A stretch of 64,000 nucleotides of DNA from Pseudomonas sp. PDM14 (GCF_014851905.1 NZ_JACVAQ010000002.1:186001-250000), one strand, 5' to 3'. Numbered from the stretch's first letter, positions 46,582 through 56,137 are shown. Notes: generated by a model not told the origin, from the sequence alone. Program-made: numbers and translations.

Positions 46582-48660
46582 TCAGTTGAAGGTGTATTCC
46601 AGGCCTGCCCCGACGTACCAGGCACGCTCCGGGCCGGGTTCGTAGTAGCGACCGTTGCCGTCGCCGACGATCACCGAGCCGATGTAGTCGCGGTCCAGCA
46701 GGTTGTCGATGCGCAAGGTCTGGCTGAGGGTCAGGGCGTCGAGCTTCTGCTCGAAGCGCGCCTGCCAGTTGAACAGGGCGTAAGCCGGCGCCGCCTTGGC
46801 GGTGTTGCTGTCTTCCACGTAGAGCTTACTGCGGTAAATGCCTTCGACGCCGGTGCTGAAGCCCTCGACCGGTGTCCAGTTCAACTCGCCGTAGAGCGTG
46901 TTGGCGGGCACGCCGGGAATGTGTCGGCCGGATTCGATCCGGTTGCCGCCGGCGGTGAAGCCCTTGCTGTAGGTGGCACTGATGCGGGTGTAGGCCAGGT
47001 GCGCCTGCACGGTCTCGCTGAGCTGGCTGTCGAACGACAGCTCCAGGCCCTGGCGCAGGGTCTCGGCGGCATTCTGGTAGCTGGTGCGGCCACCCAGCGC
47101 GCTGGCCACCACCAGTTCGTCTTCGGTGGTGATGCGGAACAGCGCCAGGTTCAGCCGGCTGCGTTCACCCAGGTGGCTCTTCAGGCCGACTTCGAGCTGC
47201 TCGCTGCTGGCCGGGTCGAGGCTGAAGCCGAAGCTGCCGCCAGGGCCGGAATACGACAGCTCGTTCAGGGTCGGTGTCTCCAGGCCCTTTCCCCAGCTGG
47301 CGTAGACATTGACCTGCGGCGTCAGTGCGTAGCTGGCGCCGAGGCTGGGCGTGGCTTCGCGGTAGGTGACGCGACCGCCATCGTCACCGTTGGCCAGGTA
47401 CTTGTCGTCGACGTCAAACTCCACCTCGTTGTAGCGCAGGCCGGCCTGCAGCTGCAGCTTGTCCAGTTGCCAGCCCAGCTGCACGTAGGGCGCCAGGCTG
47501 GTGACGTCATCGCGCTCATCGCGGCGAAGGTTGCCTTTGACGCCCAGGGTGGTGCCGACGAAGTTCTCGTAGCCCTGGCGGTCGTCGCTGGAAAAGTCGT
47601 AGTCGAGGCCCGCGGTCAGGGTCAGCAAGCTGGCGCCCAGTTCGAACGGCTGGATCCAGCGACTGCTGCCGCCGTAGAACGTGCGCTCGAAGTCGATCAC
47701 GCCGCCCGAATGACGCGGGTTGGCCTGCGGCCCCGTGGGAATCGACTGGTACTGGATGACCCGGCGCTCGCCGCCATACAGCGTCGCCTGCCAGGTGCCT
47801 CTGCCGATATGGCGCTCGTAGTTCAGACCGAGCTGGCGGTGGTCGATGGTCTTGCGCGTGTCGTACTGCAGGGCGCTGGCTGCAGCGGCGTCGCGGTCCT
47901 GCTTGTAGGCGCCCCAGCTCAGCCCTTGCGGATCGTCGGTGCCGTTCTGGTTGAGGTCGCTGAAAGTCAGCGCCAGCTTGCTGACATCGTCGGGGTAGAG
48001 CGTTAGCTTGGCGAAGGTCTTGTCGATGGTGGCGCTGCTGTGGTCGCGGTAGCCATCGGTCTCGAAGTGCGACTGGTTGACGATGAAGCCGGCCTTGTCG
48101 TTGCCGCCCTCGGCGCCGATCTGATTGCGCCGGGAGCCCCAGGCGCCTTGCGAGGTTTTCGCACTGACCTTCGGCGCGCCTTCGCCATCGCGGGAAAACA
48201 CCTGGATCACGCCGCCGGCATTGCTGCCGTAGGTAGTGGCGAAGGGGCCGCGCAGCACTTCGATATGGTCGAGGGTGTCGAGGTCGAAGGTGCCGGCCTG
48301 GCCCTGGCCATCGGGGCTGGAGGCGGGGGTGCCGTCGGCCAGCAGCTTGATGCCGCGTATGCCGAAGGCGGCACGGGCGCCGAAGCCACGGGAGGAAACC
48401 TGTAAATCCTGGGCGTAGTTGTTGCGATCCTGCACCACCAGTCCGGGCACCCGGGCCAATGCTTCGGCCAGGCTGACACCGGGCTTGCCTGCGGTGGCCT
48501 GTTCGGCACTGATGTGATCGACGGAAAACGGCAGGCTGAAACCGCTGGTTTCGTAGCGGCTGCCGGTGATGACCTGGGGATCGAGATCGAGCGTATCGGC
48601 CGTGCTCGCCAGGGGCGCAAACAGCGCGGCCAGGCAGGTGGACAGTCGCGTCTTGTGCAT
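46582..48660 (-). CDS. TonB-dependent outer-membrane receptor
   Basis: A 692-residue outer-membrane gate. Signal peptide (1 to about 21), plug domain (VITGSRYETSGF ... LAEALARVPGLVVQDR ... HIEVLRGPFATTYGSNAGG) and a 22-strand barrel ending in YVGAGLEYTFN. No N-terminal signalling extension is present, so it is not a FecA-type transducer. The ligand (siderophore, heme or vitamin) cannot be read from sequence. Codons match neighbours. The ATG at 48660 (MHKTRLSTCLAALF) is chosen over an upstream extension that has no signal peptide. Confidence 0.9.
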   Translation of the reverse strand: MHKTRLSTCLAALFAPLASTADTLDLDPQVITGSRYETSGFSLPFSVDHISAEQATAGKPGVSLAEALARVPGLVVQDRNNYAQDLQVSSRGFGARAAFGIRGIKLLADGTPASSPDGQGQAGTFDLDTLDHIEVLRGPFATTYGSNAGGVIQVFSRDGEGAPKVSAKTSQGAWGSRRNQIGAEGGNDKAGFIVNQSHFETDGYRDHSSATIDKTFAKLTLYPDDVSKLALTFSDLNQNGTDDPQGLSWGAYKQDRDAAAASALQYDTRKTIDHRQLGLNYERHIGRGTWQATLYGGERRVIQYQSIPTGPQANPRHSGGVIDFERTFYGGSSRWIQPFELGASLLTLTAGLDYDFSSDDRQGYENFVGTTLGVKGNLRRDERDDVTSLAPYVQLGWQLDKLQLQAGLRYNEVEFDVDDKYLANGDDGGRVTYREATPSLGASYALTPQVNVYASWGKGLETPTLNELSYSGPGGSFGFSLDPASSEQLEVGLKSHLGERSRLNLALFRITTEDELVVASALGGRTSYQNAAETLRQGLELSFDSQLSETVQAHLAYTRISATYSKGFTAGGNRIESGRHIPGVPANTLYGELNWTPVEGFSTGVEGIYRSKLYVEDSNTAKAAPAYALFNWQARFEQKLDALTLSQTLRIDNLLDRDYIGSVIVGDGNGRYYEPGPERAWYVGAGLEYTFN

Positions 48661-48737
48661 CTCGGCTCTCTTGTTCTGGATGGGTTGCCCGAGCGCTTGG
48701 ACCTGGCCAGCCGCTCTACGTCGCGGCTCAGTCTGCC

Positions 48738-48760
48738 GTTGCGACGACGCGCGTCGCAAC
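48738..48760. promoter_or_regulatory. Inverted repeat upstream of the TonB receptor gene
   Basis: GTTGCGAC / GTCGCAAC arms are separated by 7 nt (GACGCGC), about 78 nt before the receptor ATG. It could be an operator or a leader hairpin. No known Fur box is seen. Confidence 0.4.
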
Positions 48761-48830
48761 CATCCCTTAGTCTCTAGCCCTTGGTCGTAGATATCCGCGA
48801 CCTAAGCGTCGATGGCTCCCGTAGGGTGCG

Positions 48831-48861
48831 CGCGGGCTTGGTGGTACTACGCAAGCCCGCC
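48831..48861. repeat. Hairpin/repeat at the LysR-TonB receptor boundary
   Basis: CGCGGGCTTG and CAAGCCCGCCG flank an 11-nt spacer, just past the LysR stop and next to a GTAGGGTGCGC repeat unit. It may stop transcription from the LysR side. Confidence 0.55.
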
Positions 48862-48867
48862 GGTTGA

Positions 48868-49797
48868 TCAGGAGGCCTGTTCGGCCTTCTTCTCCTGGGC
48901 GCTGACCTGCTGGCAGATTTCGATGATCTGCTCGCGCATCCAGCGGTTGGCGGGGTCCTGGTCGGTGCTTTCGTGCCAGTACAGATGGGTTTCCAGAGAA
49001 GGCACATCGTTCACCGGCAGTTGCACGAAATGCAGACCGTGGCGGCGGGCGAAGCGCTCGGGCACGGTCATCGCCATGTCGGTGTTCTGCAGCACGGTGG
49101 AGGCCATCAGGTAATGCTGCGAACGCAGCGCCACCTTGCGTTGCAGGCCCATCTTGCCGAGCGACAGGTCGACGTAGCCGAGGCCACTGCGGCGGCTGGA
49201 GATCTGGATGTGGGTCAGGCCGAGGTATTCGTCGAGGCTGATCTTGTCCTTGGCCAACGGGTGACCGGTGCGCATGGCGCAGACATAGCGGTCTTCCATC
49301 AGCTTGACGTGGCGCACCTGCGGGTCGGTGTTGAGCGGCGCGTCGACGGCGAAGTCCAGGCGCCCGGCGGCCAGCTCCTTGGTGGTCTCGCGGCGTTTGG
49401 AGAGAAAGCTCTCGATCTGCACCGCCGGCGCCATGCGCCGCAGACGCTGGAACAGCGGCGGCAGGATCACCGTCTCGGTAAGGTCGGTCATGCTGATGCG
49501 GTAGGTCTTGTTCGCCTGCAGCGGGTTGAAGCTGCGGCTTTCCTGCACCGACACGCGCAGCAGCTGCAAGGCGTTGCGCACCGGGCCGATGATGTTCTGC
49601 GCCATGGGCGTCGGCACCATGCCTTGAGCGGTGCGCACGAAGAGCGGGTCGTTGAAGGTTTCACGCAGGCGCGAGAGGGCGTTGGATACCGCAGGCTGGG
49701 TAATGCCGACGATCTGCCCGGCGCGGGTCAGGTTGGCTTCGGTGTAGATCGCATCGAAGACGATGAAGAGATTGAGGTCAACCTTGCTCAGATTCAT
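48868..49797 (-). CDS. LysR-family transcriptional regulator
   Basis: A 309-residue protein with HTH ANLTRAGQIVGITQPAVSNALSRLR (given in part: ITQPAVSNALSRLR) and a long effector domain. MNLSKVDLNLFIVFDAIY is typical of the LeuO/NahR subgroup, with the ATG at 49797 after GAGAG. It is divergent from the acyl-CoA dehydrogenase at 49958 (160 nt apart), its likely target. Confidence 0.93.
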   Translation of the reverse strand: MNLSKVDLNLFIVFDAIYTEANLTRAGQIVGITQPAVSNALSRLRETFNDPLFVRTAQGMVPTPMAQNIIGPVRNALQLLRVSVQESRSFNPLQANKTYRISMTDLTETVILPPLFQRLRRMAPAVQIESFLSKRRETTKELAAGRLDFAVDAPLNTDPQVRHVKLMEDRYVCAMRTGHPLAKDKISLDEYLGLTHIQISSRRSGLGYVDLSLGKMGLQRKVALRSQHYLMASTVLQNTDMAMTVPERFARRHGLHFVQLPVNDVPSLETHLYWHESTDQDPANRWMREQIIEICQQVSAQEKKAEQAS

Positions 49798-49957
49798 GCG
49801 GGGCTCTCGTCTGTGACGATTGGTCACGCCGATTATATATCGGTGATGAATGTTAATAAGCTACGAAAATAGGTTAGATAAATCCAGGTCGCTGTTCTAG
49901 CATCATTTTCAGTTTCGAACCACATCCTCTCCACGTGCTGTCAAAAGGTAGCTGCCC

Positions 49958-51187
49958 ATGGATTTCGCCTACTCCCCCAAAGTCCAGGAACTGCGTGAAC
50001 GCGTTACCGCATTCATGGATACCCATGTCTATCCGGCCGAAGCGGTGTTCGAGCAGCAGGTCAACGAAGGCGATCGCTGGCAGCCGACCGCGATCATGGA
50101 AGAGCTGAAGAACAAGGCCAAAGCCGAAGGCCTGTGGAACCTGTTCCTGCCGGAATCCGAGTACGGCGCCGGCCTGACCAACATGGAATACGCGCCGCTG
50201 GCCGAAATCATGGGCCGCTCGCTGATGGGCTCCGAGCCGTTCAACTGCTCCGCACCGGACACCGGCAACATGGAGACCCTGGTGCGCTACGCCAGCGAAG
50301 CGCAGAAGAAGCAATGGCTGGAGCCGCTGCTCAGCGGTGAAATCCGCTCCGCCTTCGCCATGACCGAGCCGGGCGTGGCATCAAGCGACGCCACCAACAT
50401 GCAGGCCAACGCCGTGCGTGACGGTGACGAGTGGGTGATCAACGGCCGCAAGTGGTGGACCTCCGGCGCCTGCGACCCGCGCTGCAAGATCATGATCTTC
50501 ATGGGCCTGACCAACCCGGATGCGCCGCGTCACCAGCAGCACTCGATGATTCTGGTGCCGACCGACGCCCCCGGCGTGACCATTCTGCGTCCGCTGCCAG
50601 TGTTCGGTTACGACGATGCGCCGCACGGCCACGCCGAAGTGCTGTTCGAGAACGTGCGCGTACCTTACGAAAACGTGCTGCTGGGTGAGGGCCGCGGTTT
50701 CGAGATCGCCCAGGGTCGCCTCGGCCCAGGCCGTATCCACCACTGCATGCGCTCCATCGGCATGGCCGAGCGCGCCCTGGAACTGATGTGCAAGCGTGCC
50801 GCCAGCCGTACCGCGTTCGGCAAGCCGCTGGCCCGTCTGGGCGGCAACATCGACCACATCGCCAACTCGCGCATCGAGATCAACCAGGCGCGCCTGCTGA
50901 CCCTCAACGCCGCGTACATGATGGACACCGTGGGCAACAAGGTGGCGCAGAGCGAGATCGCGCAGATCAAGGTGGTCGCCCCGAACGTCGCGCTCAACGT
51001 CATCGACCGCGCCATCCAGATCCACGGCGGCGCCGGTGTTTCCAACGACACCCCGCTGGCCTACTTCTGGGCGATGCAGCGCACCCTGCGCCTGGCCGAC
51101 GGCCCGGACGAAGTGCACCGCATGGCGATCGGCAAGTTCGAGATCGGCAAGTACGTACCACGTGACGCGATGAAAGCCAGCCGCTGA
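49958..51187 (+). CDS. Acyl-CoA dehydrogenase (ACAD10/11-like)
   Basis: A 409-residue flavoenzyme ([16 protein letters not shown]). FAD/substrate motifs are [15 protein letters not shown] and the C-terminal [17 protein letters not shown]. The [19 protein letters not shown] segment replaces the usual catalytic-Glu context of short-chain enzymes, as in the ACAD10/11 group that handles medium/long or branched (4-hydroxy) acyl-CoAs. It is divergent from LysR. The substrate is unknown. Confidence 0.93.
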   Translation: MDFAYSPKVQELRERVTAFMDTHVYPAEAVFEQQVNEGDRWQPTAIMEELKNKAKAEGLWNLFLPESEYGAGLTNMEYAPLAEIMGRSLMGSEPFNCSAPDTGNMETLVRYASEAQKKQWLEPLLSGEIRSAFAMTEPGVASSDATNMQANAVRDGDEWVINGRKWWTSGACDPRCKIMIFMGLTNPDAPRHQQHSMILVPTDAPGVTILRPLPVFGYDDAPHGHAEVLFENVRVPYENVLLGEGRGFEIAQGRLGPGRIHHCMRSIGMAERALELMCKRAASRTAFGKPLARLGGNIDHIANSRIEINQARLLTLNAAYMMDTVGNKVAQSEIAQIKVVAPNVALNVIDRAIQIHGGAGVSNDTPLAYFWAMQRTLRLADGPDEVHRMAIGKFEIGKYVPRDAMKASR

Positions 51188-51204
51188 GTCTGGCGCGCTG
51201 TAAA

Positions 51205-51232
51205 GACAAGGCCCGCTGATGCGGGCCTTGTC
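51205..51232 (+). terminator. Rho-independent terminator after acyl-CoA dehydrogenase
   Basis: Stem GACAAGGCCCGC / GCGGGCCTTGTC with a TGAT loop starts 17 nt past the stop and is followed by GTTTC. It has only a short T-run. Confidence 0.8.
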
Positions 51233-51293
51233 GTTTCTGCTTGAACGGGGCGGTACAGTCTTGCGGACGCTTCCCGTAGAGCGCGCCGGTCCG

Positions 51294-51491
51294 CTACTGA
51301 AGGTTGTCGACGTTCTCGTCCTGCGTGGCTTGCTCACGCAACCAGCTCAGGCGCGTATGCAGTTGCGCGGCGAAGGTTCGGGCGGCCAGTTCCTCACGGA
51401 AGCTCAGCGCGCGGCGGCCGATACGTACCAGCCACTCCAGCCGGCCCTCACGCTCGCGCGTCTCTATCTGTACATCCTGCATCGCCTGCAT
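51294..51491 (-). CDS. Small hypothetical protein downstream of terC
   Basis: A 65-residue soluble protein (MQAMQDVQIETREREGRLEW), 6 nt after the terC stop, so probably co-transcribed. An internal ATG at 51482 is better spaced from an upstream GGG and may be the true start. It has no known domain; the R/E-rich amphipathic helix (EELAARTFAAQLHTRLSWL) is the only visible feature. Confidence 0.5.
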   Translation of the reverse strand: MQAMQDVQIETREREGRLEWLVRIGRRALSFREELAARTFAAQLHTRLSWLREQATQDENVDNLQ

Positions 51492-51497
51492 CCCGAA

Positions 51498-52496
51498 TCA
51501 TGGCTGTTGCCCTGGGTCCTGCGTGGGCTCGTTGCGCGTTTTCAACAACGACAGCAACACACCGCCCACCAGCAGGCCGAAGGTTACGCCAAGGGAAAGC
51601 AGCGCGGGAATCTTGCCGATGAAACCATGCAGGAAAATCTTGCCGCCGATGAAGATCAGCACCAGGGCCAGGGCGTACTTGAGGTAGACGAAGCGGTGCA
51701 TCATCGCCGCCAGGGCGAAGTACAGCGAACGCAGGCCGAGGATGGCGAAGATGTTCGAGGTGTAGACGATGAACGGGTCCTGGGTGATGGAGAACACCGC
51801 CGGCACGCTGTCCACGGCGAACACCAGATCGGCCAGCTCGATCAGCACCAGCGCCAGGAACAACGGCGTGGCATACAGCAGCACCTTGCCCGACGACGAC
51901 TCCTTGCGCACGAAGAACTGGCCGCCATGCAGCTCGTCGGTCATGCGGATGTGCCGTCGCAAAAACAACAGCACGCGGTTCTGCGCCAGGTCTGTATGGG
52001 CGTCCGGGCTGCTGAACATCATCTTCACCCCGGTGAGCAGGAGGAAGGCGCCGAACACGTAGAGGATCCAGTCGAACTGCTGCACCAGGGCCGTGCCCAG
52101 GCCGATCATGATCGCGCGCAGCACGATCACCCCGATGATGCCCCAGAACAGCACGCGGTGCTGGTAGCGCCGGGGGATGGAAAAGAAACCGAAGATCATC
52201 GCCATGACAAACACGTTGTCCATCGACAGCGACTGCTCGACCAGGAAGCCGGTGTAGAACTCCAGTGCGCTCTGCGCGCCCAGTTCGAACCAGACCCACA
52301 CGCCGAACAACAGGCCGACGCTGAAGTAGCCGCTGTACAGCAGCAGGCTCTCGCGCATGCCGATTTCATGCTGGTCGCGGTGCAGTACGCCGAGGTCGAA
52401 CACCAGCAGGGCGACGACCACGGCAAGGAAACTCAGCCACAGCCAGGTGGCGGTGCCGAGCAGGGGGGACGTGAGAAATTCGAGCAATTCGTGCAT
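51498..52496 (-). CDS. TerC/Alx-family membrane protein
   Basis: A 332-residue polytopic protein with about eight to nine helices and the TerC signature residues: FLVEQSLSMDNVFVMAMIF (acidic/Asn motif) and the paired LIELADLVFAVDSVPAVFSIT (LADLVFAVDSVPAV). TerC/Alx proteins export Mn2+ and help load metal into exported proteins. The neighbouring exported Mn-type superoxide dismutase is a plausible client. I looked for the Mn-sensing yybP-ykoY riboswitch upstream and did not recognise one. Confidence 0.93.
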   Translation of the reverse strand: MHELLEFLTSPLLGTATWLWLSFLAVVVALLVFDLGVLHRDQHEIGMRESLLLYSGYFSVGLLFGVWVWFELGAQSALEFYTGFLVEQSLSMDNVFVMAMIFGFFSIPRRYQHRVLFWGIIGVIVLRAIMIGLGTALVQQFDWILYVFGAFLLLTGVKMMFSSPDAHTDLAQNRVLLFLRRHIRMTDELHGGQFFVRKESSSGKVLLYATPLFLALVLIELADLVFAVDSVPAVFSITQDPFIVYTSNIFAILGLRSLYFALAAMMHRFVYLKYALALVLIFIGGKIFLHGFIGKIPALLSLGVTFGLLVGGVLLSLLKTRNEPTQDPGQQP

Positions 52497-52655
52497 GGCT
52501 CCTCCGGACTGTCGATAAAGACAGTGACTCCGACATCACGGTGATTGCTCACCGCCAGAGGGGCCCGGCGTCACTCAAGGGAAAGGCTAGTGCTGGATGC
52601 GACGGGCGGCAACTGCCGAGCGTTGCGAGATTTTACGCCAGGTTCTGGCGAGGCC

Positions 52656-52685
52656 CTGCGCAGCCCGAAAACACGGGCTGCGCAG
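52656..52685. terminator. Strong hairpin between terC and the superoxide dismutase
   Basis: A 12-bp perfect stem CTGCGCAGCCCG / CGGGCTGCGCAG with an AAAACA loop sits between the sod stop (52771) and the terC start, on the sod-downstream side. No long T-run follows, so termination efficiency is uncertain. Confidence 0.7.
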
Positions 52686-52770
52686 ACGGTTTCATGCGGC
52701 GATATGCCGCTCGATCAGCGCGCCTCCCATCCATCATGTGTTCAGACGATGGTTGGTTTGGCGCGCCGCG

Positions 52771-53460
52771 TCACTCGGCGAAACGGCGGTTCACTTCCTT
52801 CCAGTTGACCACCGTCCACCAGGCCTTGATGTAGTCCGGGCGTTTGTTCTGGTACTTCAGGTAGTAGGCGTGTTCCCAGGTATCCAGGCCCAGCAGCGGG
52901 GTGCCGCGGGTCTTCTCGGTATCCATCAGCGGGTTGTCCTGATTCGCGGTGGCGACGATGGCCAGCGAGCCATCGCTGCGCTTGATCAGCCAGGTCCAAC
53001 CAGAGCCGAAGTTGGTGCTCGCGGCCTTGGTGAACTGTTCGGTGAAGGCGCTGTGCGAGCCGAAGTCCTTCTTGATCTGCGCGGCCAGCTTGGCGTCCGG
53101 TTCACCCCCTTTGCCGACTGGCGCCAGGGTGGTCCAGAACAGGCTGTGGTTGTAGTGGCCGCCAGCGTTGTTGCGCACCGCGGTGTCGTACTGGGTGATG
53201 GAGGCGAGGATCTTCTCGATCGGTTGTTTGCCCAATTCGGGGAATTCGGCGACCTTGGCGTTGACGTTGTCGACGTACGCCTTGTGGTGCTTGTCGTGGT
53301 GGATTTCCATGGTCTGCGCGTCGATTGCCGGCTCCAGTGCATCGTTCGCGTAGGGCAATGGCGGCAGGCTGAAGGGCGCAGCGAAGGCAGTGCCGGAGAG
53401 CAGGGCGGTGAGGGTGGCGGCCATGGCCAGGCGTGGGGCGGTACGGTGCATGTCGAACAT
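52771..53460 (-). CDS. Exported superoxide dismutase, Mn/Fe family (Mn-type residues)
   Basis: A 229-residue precursor with a signal peptide MFDMHRTAPRLAMAATLTAL...FA (cleavage near 27). Metal ligands are H54 (MEIHHDKHH), H105 (GGHYNHSLFW), D193 and H197 (GLDTWEHAYY). The pair Gly-Gly at 100/101 with Gln174 (ANQDNPL) is the Mn-SOD pattern; Fe-SODs carry the Gln in the other position. It removes superoxide in the periplasm. AAGGAG lies 8 nt before the ATG at 53460. Most pseudomonads keep Mn-SOD in the cytosol, so the signal is notable. Confidence 0.93.
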   Translation of the reverse strand: MFDMHRTAPRLAMAATLTALLSGTAFAAPFSLPPLPYANDALEPAIDAQTMEIHHDKHHKAYVDNVNAKVAEFPELGKQPIEKILASITQYDTAVRNNAGGHYNHSLFWTTLAPVGKGGEPDAKLAAQIKKDFGSHSAFTEQFTKAASTNFGSGWTWLIKRSDGSLAIVATANQDNPLMDTEKTRGTPLLGLDTWEHAYYLKYQNKRPDYIKAWWTVVNWKEVNRRFAE

Positions 53461-53617
53461 TGAAAGCTCCTTGTGAGCGGCTGAACCAATCCAGGTCGTG
53501 CCTGGGGTTCGAGCCGCGGAAGCGATAAATGGTTCTCGTGCATTTCGCCCGGCAGGGTGCCGGACTGTAACGCCGCGTTTCCTCAACGCCGGGTTACATA
53601 GATCGGCGAGGCTCAGG

Positions 53618-53684
53618 GGGGCACCGCGCGCACCGGCAAGATCGACGGTGATCTCCGGTGCGCATGGCGCACCCTAATCAATGG
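53618..53684. repeat. Inverted repeat of the GTAGGGTGCG family
   Basis: GCGCGCACCGG and CCGGTGCGC flank about 25 nt, ending in GGCGCACCCTAA. It lies between the sod promoter and the 3' end of the phosphate-binding/OmpA gene. Related units are at 40165 and 48820. Confidence 0.55.
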
Positions 53685-53685
53685 C

Positions 53686-55059
53686 TCAGTAGACCCACAC
53701 TTCGACCCGGCGATTCTTCATCCGTCCTTCATCGGCGGAGTTGGCGGCGACCGGCAACTGCTCGCCGAGCCCGGTGATGTCGCGGAAGATCACCCCGGCC
53801 TTGGACAGCTCGCGGCGCACGGCCATGGCGCGCAGTTTCGACAGCAGGGCCGCGCGGGCCGGGTCGTTCTTCACATCACCGAAGCCGACCAGCACCACCT
53901 TGTGCTGCAGCTTGTCGTGGCTCTTCAGGTAGTCGCTGACCCGCTCGATATCGCGCAGCGCCTTGTTGTCCAGCGTGGCGCTGTTTTCCTGGAAGCGGAA
54001 GTTCACCGACAGGCGCTGCGCCTGTTCGCTCAGCTCGCGGTAGTTGCTCGGCATCTGCGTGTTGGCCGAGACCTTGGTCGCCTGCACGGTCTGGGCGATG
54101 AAGCCGGAGCTCTCGACGATGGCCTGGCCGCGCGGGCTGTGGGCGAAATCGATCAGCGCCTTGGTCCAGCTGTTGTTGCTGGTCTGCTGCGGCGCGTTGT
54201 AGAGGAACAGGCGGCGCGACAGCGGATAGTCTTCGGTGGCGATCAGCGTGGTGCTCGGGTACATCGGTTGCGACTGGCCGTCGGCGATGGCCACGGCCTT
54301 GCTCTGGCGCACATAGGGCAGGCCGATGAAGCCGATGCCGCTAGGGTCCTGGCTGACGCCGTCGGAGAGCTGGTCGCTGGACTCGAAACGCTTGGCGCCG
54401 GCGGCCAGGCTCTTGCCGTGGCTGGCCAGTACCAGTTCCTTGAAGGTGTCATAGGTGCCGGACTTGTCGTCGCGGGCATACAGGGTGATGGCGCCGCCCT
54501 TGCCGCCGATCGACTCCCAGGTCTTGATCTCGCCGGCGAAGATCGCTGCCAGCTGTTCGGTGCTGAGGGCATCGAGCGGGTTGTTCGGGTTGAGGATGAT
54601 CGCCAGGCCGTCGATGGCGATGACCTGCTCGGCGGCCTGGCCGCGCATGTCGCCAAGGCTGCTCAGCGCCTGCACTTCGCCATCCTTGATCGGCCGCGAG
54701 GAGGCGGCGAGTTCGGCGCTGCCATCCTGCAGCGCGGTGAAACCGGTGCCCGAACCATGCGCGGCCACGGCCACGCGAATCAGCTGACCGTCGGCGTTCT
54801 CGGCCAGTACCTGCTGCTCGTTCTCCACGCCGCTTTTCTCGATACGGATGTCGCGCATCCCCTGAGCCTCGAACAGGCCCTTGACCAGCGCCGGGCCGAG
54901 TTTTGCGCCGATGGTGTTGGAGCCCTGGATGCGCAGTACATCCACCGGTTGGGCGGCGAATACCGACCAGGGCAAGGCGTAGCAGATGAAGCCGAGGACG
55001 AGCCATGCGTAGGCATGACCCCAGGTTTGCCGATCGTTAACAGGCAGGGCGCGCGACAT
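53686..55059 (-). CDS. PstS-like phosphate-binding protein fused to OmpA-type peptidoglycan-binding domain
   Basis: A 457-residue exported protein. The signal peptide sits at 17-36 (HAYAWLVLGFICYALPWSVFA). A periplasmic substrate-binding domain follows (about 40-310; LRIQGSNTIGAKLGPALV, KSGTYDTFKELVL) of the PstS/DING kind. The C-terminal OmpA/MotB domain (about 345-457) has VNFRFQENSATLDNKA, VVLVGFGDVKNDPARAALLS and NRRVEVWVY. No ABC-transporter partner genes flank it. It may bind phosphate or an analogue at the cell wall. The ligand is inferred. Confidence 0.85.
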   Translation of the reverse strand: MSRALPVNDRQTWGHAYAWLVLGFICYALPWSVFAAQPVDVLRIQGSNTIGAKLGPALVKGLFEAQGMRDIRIEKSGVENEQQVLAENADGQLIRVAVAAHGSGTGFTALQDGSAELAASSRPIKDGEVQALSSLGDMRGQAAEQVIAIDGLAIILNPNNPLDALSTEQLAAIFAGEIKTWESIGGKGGAITLYARDDKSGTYDTFKELVLASHGKSLAAGAKRFESSDQLSDGVSQDPSGIGFIGLPYVRQSKAVAIADGQSQPMYPSTTLIATEDYPLSRRLFLYNAPQQTSNNSWTKALIDFAHSPRGQAIVESSGFIAQTVQATKVSANTQMPSNYRELSEQAQRLSVNFRFQENSATLDNKALRDIERVSDYLKSHDKLQHKVVLVGFGDVKNDPARAALLSKLRAMAVRRELSKAGVIFRDITGLGEQLPVAANSADEGRMKNRRVEVWVY

Positions 55060-55146
55060 GCGGCGTGGACCTTCTCTAGGGAGTGGAAAGTGCGCGCAGC
55101 GTAAGACGGTAAGGTTTCAGGCAGATGACAGACACAGAGGCAAAAA

Positions 55147-55164
55147 GGCCGCTCTAGAGCGGCC
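55147..55164 (-). terminator. Rho-independent terminator for xthA
   Basis: The perfect palindrome GGCCGCTCTAGAGCGGCC, when read on the minus strand, is followed by TTTTTG. It begins about 30 nt past the xthA stop. Confidence 0.88.
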
Positions 55165-55192
55165 CGGTACTCAGGTTGAGCGGCTGGATCGA

Positions 55193-56005
55193 TCAGCTCA
55201 GCTCAAGCCAGATCGGCGCGTGGTCGGAAGGCTTTTCCATGCCGCGCAGGTCATAGTCGATGCCGGTGTCCTTGATCCGGCTCTGCAGCGGTGCGCTGGC
55301 CAGGATCACGTCGATGCGCAGGCCGCGCTTGGGCTCGTCCTCGAAGCCGCGGCTGCGGTAGTCGAACCAGCTGAAGCGGTCGTTGATCGTCGGATTGTGC
55401 AGACGGAAGGTGTCGACCAGGCCCCAGCTCTTCAGCGTGGCCAGCCACTCGCGCTCTTCCGGCAGGAAGCTGCACTTGCCGGTTTTCAGCCAGCGCAGGC
55501 GATTGGGTTCGCCGATGCCGATGTCACAGTCTTCCGGGGAGATATTGATGTCGCCCATCACCACCAGTGGCTGGTCGGGCCGGAAGCGGGTGGTCAGCAG
55601 GGTCTGCAGGTCGGCATAGAAACGCTGCTTGGCCGGGAACTTGACGGGGTGGTCGCGGCTTTCGCCCTGGGGGAAATAGCCGTTCATCACGGTTACCGGG
55701 TTGCCGTGCTCGTCGGCGTAGGTGCCATAGATGAAGCGACGCTGGGATTCCTCGGTGTCACCGGGAAAACCCTTGTGCAGCTCCAGCGGCGCCTGGCGCG
55801 AAAGCAGGGCGACGCCGTAGTGGCCTTTCTGCCCGTGGTAGTGCACGTGATAGCCAAGCTGGCGGATTTCCGCTTCCGGGAACTGCTCGTCGGAGACTTT
55901 GGTTTCCTGCAGGCCGATCACGTCCGGCTGGTGCTTTTCGATCAGTGCCGCGAGCTGATGAAGACGGGCGCGCAGGCCGTTGATGTTGAAGGAAACGATC
56001 TTCAT
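55193..56005 (-). CDS. xthA: Exodeoxyribonuclease III (AP endonuclease)
   Basis: A 270-residue Mg2+-dependent enzyme of base-excision repair. [18 protein letters not shown] is the N-terminal Asn motif. Catalytic residues are visible in IGLQETKV (Glu), [16 protein letters not shown] (Asp-x-Asn) and [10 protein letters not shown] ... [10 protein letters not shown] (the terminal SDHAP His). Length is normal. The GNAT gene is divergent, 132 nt away. Confidence 0.95.
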   Translation of the reverse strand: MKIVSFNINGLRARLHQLAALIEKHQPDVIGLQETKVSDEQFPEAEIRQLGYHVHYHGQKGHYGVALLSRQAPLELHKGFPGDTEESQRRFIYGTYADEHGNPVTVMNGYFPQGESRDHPVKFPAKQRFYADLQTLLTTRFRPDQPLVVMGDINISPEDCDIGIGEPNRLRWLKTGKCSFLPEEREWLATLKSWGLVDTFRLHNPTINDRFSWFDYRSRGFEDEPKRGLRIDVILASAPLQSRIKDTGIDYDLRGMEKPSDHAPIWLELS

Positions 56006-56137
56006 GAGCAGCTACCGGCGAAGGAAAACCGCGATGCTAGCTCAGCCACCCCATGACGGCCAGCGTCTGGCGGGGCTGGGAATGCGGTGCTAACGTGGGG
56101 CCTGACCCGCAAAACCTATAACAAATGAGGTCGCCTG

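Noticed and set aside
52497..52770. Mn-sensing yybP-ykoY riboswitch upstream of terC
   Set aside because: TerC/Alx genes often have one, but I could not find its conserved loop sequences here; only a simple hairpin is present.
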